Position numbers and translations under genes: made by a program. The notes beneath the pieces were generated by a model. The model was not told where the DNA came from. It saw only the letters and a list, made by a program, of their open reading frames with translations, and searched no databases. Positions 61,190 to 64,000 of a DNA stretch of 64,000 nt are shown piece after piece; position 1 is the stretch's first letter, and each line of letters starts with the position of its first letter. Location: positions 1 to 64,000 of the forward strand of contig NZ_CANLKW010000005.1 of NCBI RefSeq assembly GCF_947491795.1, read 5' to 3'. The stretch comes from an uncultured Roseobacter sp. (GTDB lineage: Bacteria; Pseudomonadota; Alphaproteobacteria; Rhodobacterales; Rhodobacteraceae).

Positions 61190-62710
61190 ATGGCAAAACA
61201 ACGCGAGCGCCGCAAAGGGCGTGCTGCGGTTAAAGCACAGCGTGCCCGCGCGCCGGTTTTCAACCCAGCGGCTCCGGGGCCCGTGGGGGGTGCCTACAGA
61301 CCGCTGAACGAAGCGGATCTGAACGCGATCTTTGATACGGCTCTGCGCCTGCTGGAGAAACTGGGCATGGGCGAGGTGCCGGACCGTCTGCGCAAGGACC
61401 TGCTTAAAGCCGGGGCAGAAAACGGCCCGGACGGACGGCTGGTGTTCCCGCGCAGCCTTGTGCTCGATGCAATCGACGGCGCTGCAAAGACATTTGTTCT
61501 GCACGGCCGCGATCCGGCCCGGTCCATCGAAGTGGGGGGCGACCGCGTCTGGTTTGGAACGGGAGGCGCGGCGGTACAGACGCTCGATCTTGATACCGCC
61601 CTCTACCGCCCGTCAACGCTGGCAGACCTTCATGATTTTACCCGTCTGCAGGACAGTCTGACAAACATCAGCTGGTTCACGCGCTGCTGTATCGCGACCG
61701 ATGTGGCGGACCCGTTCGATCTGGATGTGAACACAGCCTATGCGCTGCTCCGGAATACGACCAAACCGGTGGCAACTGCCTTTACGCTGCCTGGGCATGT
61801 GGCTCCGATTGTGCAGATGTTCGATGTCGCTGCCGGGGGTGACGGCGCATTTGCCAGGCGTCCCTTTGTCAAGGCACACATCAGCCCTGTCATTTCGCCC
61901 ATGCGCTACGGCGAGGATGCGGTGGACGTCACATATGCCTGTCTTGAGCACAACATCCCTGTGTCCTGTATTACGGCAGCACAGTCCGGCGCCACGGCCC
62001 CCGCAACACTGGCGGGTTTTCTGGCACAGTCGCTGGCAGAAACCCTGGGATCGCTGCTGATGGTTCACGCGGTGAAACCCGGGCACCCGATGGTCTTTTC
62101 CAACTGGCCGCTGGTGGTGGACCTGCGCACCGGGGCGTTTGCGGGCGGGGGCGGTGAAACGGCGTTGCTGAATGCGGCATCGGCGCAGCTGAGCAACTGG
62201 CTTGGCCTGCCGTCAGGGGTTGCCGCATCCATGACCGATGCCAAAGCGATCGATGCGCAGTATGGTGCAGAAAAGGCGATGACATCGCTGGCCGCAGCCC
62301 TCGCCGGGGGCAATCTGATCTATGAAAGTTCCGGGATGACCGCGTCCCTGCTGGGCGCAAGTTTCGAGGCGTTTATTCTGGATGACGAGATGCATTCCGC
62401 CACCTACAGGGCGCTGCGGGGCATCGAAGTGACCGAGGAAAACCTGGGCTTTGAAGCGATCTGCGAGGCGGTGCTGGGGCCTGGTCATTTTCTGGGTGGC
62501 CAGCACACCTATGCCGCAATGGAACGGGACTATTTCTATCCTTCGATTGCAGACCGCGATGCGCCGGGCACCTGGCAGGAAAACGGCGCTCTGGATGCGT
62601 GGAGCCGCGCAAGAGAACGGGCGCGCGAAGTCCTGCGGGATCACAGACCACAGTATCTGACCGCTGAGCAGGACGCGTCGATGCGGTCGGGGTTCAGACT
62701 TCTGATGTGA
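61190..62710 (+). CDS. MttB-family trimethylamine/betaine methyltransferase (non-pyrrolysine)
   Basis: A 506-residue protein of the trimethylamine methyltransferase (MttB) family. Family features: residues from GAYRPLNEADLNAIFDTALR, VWFGTGGAAVQTLDLDTALY, and a late region QHTYAAMERDYFYPSIADRD. The frame is open throughout, so no in-frame amber codon for pyrrolysine is present. Archaeal MttB uses pyrrolysine; non-Pyl members include MtgB for glycine betaine. The likely substrate is thus a quaternary amine such as betaine. ATG 61190 has AGAGGCACGGG upstream. Its end overlaps the LysR gene by 17 bases (convergent). Confidence 0.87.
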   Translation: MAKQRERRKGRAAVKAQRARAPVFNPAAPGPVGGAYRPLNEADLNAIFDTALRLLEKLGMGEVPDRLRKDLLKAGAENGPDGRLVFPRSLVLDAIDGAAKTFVLHGRDPARSIEVGGDRVWFGTGGAAVQTLDLDTALYRPSTLADLHDFTRLQDSLTNISWFTRCCIATDVADPFDLDVNTAYALLRNTTKPVATAFTLPGHVAPIVQMFDVAAGGDGAFARRPFVKAHISPVISPMRYGEDAVDVTYACLEHNIPVSCITAAQSGATAPATLAGFLAQSLAETLGSLLMVHAVKPGHPMVFSNWPLVVDLRTGAFAGGGGETALLNAASAQLSNWLGLPSGVAASMTDAKAIDAQYGAEKAMTSLAAALAGGNLIYESSGMTASLLGASFEAFILDDEMHSATYRALRGIEVTEENLGFEAICEAVLGPGHFLGGQHTYAAMERDYFYPSIADRDAPGTWQENGALDAWSRARERAREVLRDHRPQYLTAEQDASMRSGFRLLM

Positions 62711-63680
62711 TCCCGGGCGGATCTGGCAGGATAAACCGGCCCCGCAACCAGGGCAGTTGCTGCAGTGCCGGTTCAATGGCGTAGTCGCTGATCAGTCGCC
62801 GCATATGCTGCCAGACGAGACGCGTTGTCGCGGGGGCCAGGTCTGCCTGGGCCAGCAGAGAGATGGAGCGTGCAAATTCCTTGCCAGGCAGGGGCAGGAT
62901 CGTAACCCTTTCGCTGAAACGCCGTGCGCGCAGGTAATTCGTTGGCGTGGTTATGGCCCAGCCTGTGCCATCGGCCACCATGCCCATCAGGGACTGATTG
63001 CTCTCAAACTGAAACCGGTGGGGCAGTTCAATCCGCTGGCGGCGCAGATGTGTGCTGATCTGTTTTCCGATGATCTGGTCGTCGCTGTAGCGCAGAAACG
63101 GCAACGTGCAGGCACCTTTCATGCAATCCTGCGGGTCAATTGCCGCACCCACAGGCAATGCCAGAACGTAGGGATCGCGCAGCAAGGGCATATCAGTGAG
63201 CCCGTCGGGGAGGGCCTGTGGCAGCGTGGCAATCCCGATATCTATGGCACGGCTGTGCAGAAGCGACAGGATGTCGTGACTGGGGCGCGTCAGATGTGCA
63301 AAACGACAATCAGGCATGACGCGCGCCAGTTGTTTGGCCAGCTCAGGGGCGATCTGGCTGTCAAAATCCTCGATCAGGGCCAGCCGCAGATTGCGCACAT
63401 CAGACAAACGACCCGTCAGCGCGGCACTTTCCGCGCGACGCAGCAGTGCGAGGGCCTCTTCCACATAGTCCAGAAAAGCTGTGCCCTCCGCTGTCAGCGC
63501 CATGGGGCGGCGCGAATGATCCAGCAGTGTTACCCCCAACGCCTGTTCCAGCTGGCGCAGATGATGAGAGACGGTGCTGATGGACAGACCGGCTTCCCGG
63601 GCCACTGTCTGCACCTGGCCGGACCGGGCGGCCTCGCGGAAGATCTCCAGCGACTTGAGGCTGAGTTTTGATCGGTGCAT
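62694..63680 (-). CDS. LysR-family transcriptional regulator
   Basis: A 328-residue LysR regulator. The winged HTH is at residues 5-65 (LKSLEIFREAARSGQVQTVA, then GLSISTVSHHLRQLEQALGV), followed by the substrate-binding domain. It converges on the MttB gene with a 17-base overlap and is a candidate regulator of the methylamine pair. A 19-base perfect inverted repeat lies at 63738-63756, between this gene and the cysK stop. Confidence 0.9.
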   Translation of the reverse strand: MHRSKLSLKSLEIFREAARSGQVQTVAREAGLSISTVSHHLRQLEQALGVTLLDHSRRPMALTAEGTAFLDYVEEALALLRRAESAALTGRLSDVRNLRLALIEDFDSQIAPELAKQLARVMPDCRFAHLTRPSHDILSLLHSRAIDIGIATLPQALPDGLTDMPLLRDPYVLALPVGAAIDPQDCMKGACTLPFLRYSDDQIIGKQISTHLRRQRIELPHRFQFESNQSLMGMVADGTGWAITTPTNYLRARRFSERVTILPLPGKEFARSISLLAQADLAPATTRLVWQHMRRLISDYAIEPALQQLPWLRGRFILPDPPGITSEV

Positions 63681-63737
63681 GTCCGGTTCCGTTGTGTGCA
63701 GGTCAGAGCCTGTCCATCCTGCATTGTTTTTGAAAAT

Positions 63738-63756
63738 TTCGAAACCGGGTTTCGAA
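63738..63756. promoter_or_regulatory. 19-bp perfect inverted repeat between cysK and the LysR gene
   Basis: TTCGAAACC-G-GGTTTCGAA is symmetric over nine bases on each side of one central base. It starts two bases after the cysK stop and ends 58 bases before the LysR start. It could terminate cysK (no T run on minus) or bind the LysR protein. Confidence 0.5.
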
Positions 63757-63758
63757 GG

Positions 63759-64000
63759 TCAGCCCATCTGGTAGCCCGGAGTGGATTGCGAAATTTCTGT
63801 TTCTTCCGCGTTCATCTCCGCTTCGATCTCTTCGAACATCGGCGTTGACAGATACCGCTCACCCGTGTCGGGCAGCATGCACAGAATGACAGAGCCCGGT
63901 GCAGCCGTTTTCGCCACCTGCTGAGAAATGGCAAAGGTAGACCCGCCCGAAATCCCGGTCAGGATGCCCTCCTTGGCGGCCAGCTTGCGGGCCCATGCTA
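63759..64000 (-). CDS. cysK: Cysteine synthase A, C-terminal part (gene continues off window)
   Basis: Only the last 80 residues are in the window, ending with a stop at 63759. The visible part reads as a cysteine synthase: REGILTGIS-like KEGILTGISGGSTFAISQQV contains the conserved GISGGS loop that holds the pyridoxal phosphate phosphate, and LPDTGERYLSTPMFEEIEAE matches the family C-terminus. The enzyme makes cysteine from O-acetylserine and sulfide. The start lies to the right, beyond the edge. The identification rests on the partial C-terminus. Confidence 0.9.
   Translation of the reverse strand, partial: AWARKLAAKEGILTGISGGSTFAISQQVAKTAAPGSVILCMLPDTGERYLSTPMFEEIEAEMNAEETEISQSTPGYQMG

Noticed and set aside
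61190..62710. Pyrrolysine-containing MttB
   Set aside because: No in-frame TAG occurs inside the gene; the frame is continuous from start to stop.

Overview
The window looks like chromosome (or a large replicon) of an alphaproteobacterium, most likely Rhodobacteraceae of the Roseobacter group. The evidence is high GC, many TRAP and ABC importers, a VPLPA-CTERM surface protein, a dimethylglycine-dehydrogenase-like / MttB methylamine pair, and FecR plus CHASE2-cyclase signalling. I see no rRNA, tRNA, CRISPR array, phage or insertion sequence. The placement rests on gene content read by eye, not on a database search.

Layout. 1-9.1 kb (minus strand): a FecR-domain protein whose Gly-Asn-Asn tail runs off the left edge, a ferredoxin-tailed membrane protein with an MscS channel, and an RND efflux pump with its adaptor. 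9.6-11.4 kb: a flavin monooxygenase. 11.5-20.2 kb: a divergent sugar importer locus, with an ABC ATPase, SGNH esterase, RbsD/FucU mutarotase and ribokinase on minus, and a solute-binding protein, SDR, GFA protein and two permeases on plus. 20.2-21.0 kb: an orphan gene of unknown function. 21.1-28.3 kb: sugar catabolism, with FGGY kinase, an SgcX-like M42 protein, an SgcQ/BtpA protein, aldo/keto reductase, fuconolactonase-like hydrolase, a second PfkB kinase and a TIM-barrel epimerase. 28.5-30.8 kb: an M20 hydrolase overlapping a creatinase-like protein. 30.8-33.0 kb (minus): PepSY protein, membrane-anchored LuxR-type regulator and ferric-reductase-like flavocytochrome; the last has a frame problem at an A7 run.

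33.2-41.8 kb: a hydroxyacid dehydrogenase, then an RpiR regulator divergent from N-formylglutamate amidohydrolase, a complete TRAP transporter, a glutamine-synthetase-like ligase and an aldehyde dehydrogenase. This resembles a gamma-glutamylated-amine or amino-compound pathway. 42.3-44.3 kb: a sensor kinase with a periplasmic solute-binding sensor.

44.4-52.5 kb is the most unusual part. A minus-strand operon encodes a SARP-type regulator with TPRs, a soluble PAP2/vanadium-haloperoxidase-fold protein that begins with ten perfect Leu-Gln-Ser triplets, and a subtilisin-family protease. It is divergent from a VPLPA-CTERM protein and a beta-lactamase-fold hydrolase interrupted by four YAWY-DGT-GTS repeats.

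52.7-64 kb: a Rieske oxygenase, FecR with CHASE2-adenylate cyclase, universal stress protein with an alanine/sodium symporter, a dimethylglycine dehydrogenase-like enzyme divergent from an MttB-family methyltransferase, a LysR regulator, and the 3' end of cysK at the right edge.

Starts were moved inward where a ribosome-binding site, signal peptide or domain boundary supported it. The best candidates for undescribed biology are the regulator / LQS-PAP2 / protease operon, the repeat-interrupted beta-lactamase-fold protein, the PepSY / membrane-HTH / ferric-reductase module, and the heme-like-anchor/ferredoxin protein coupled to MscS.
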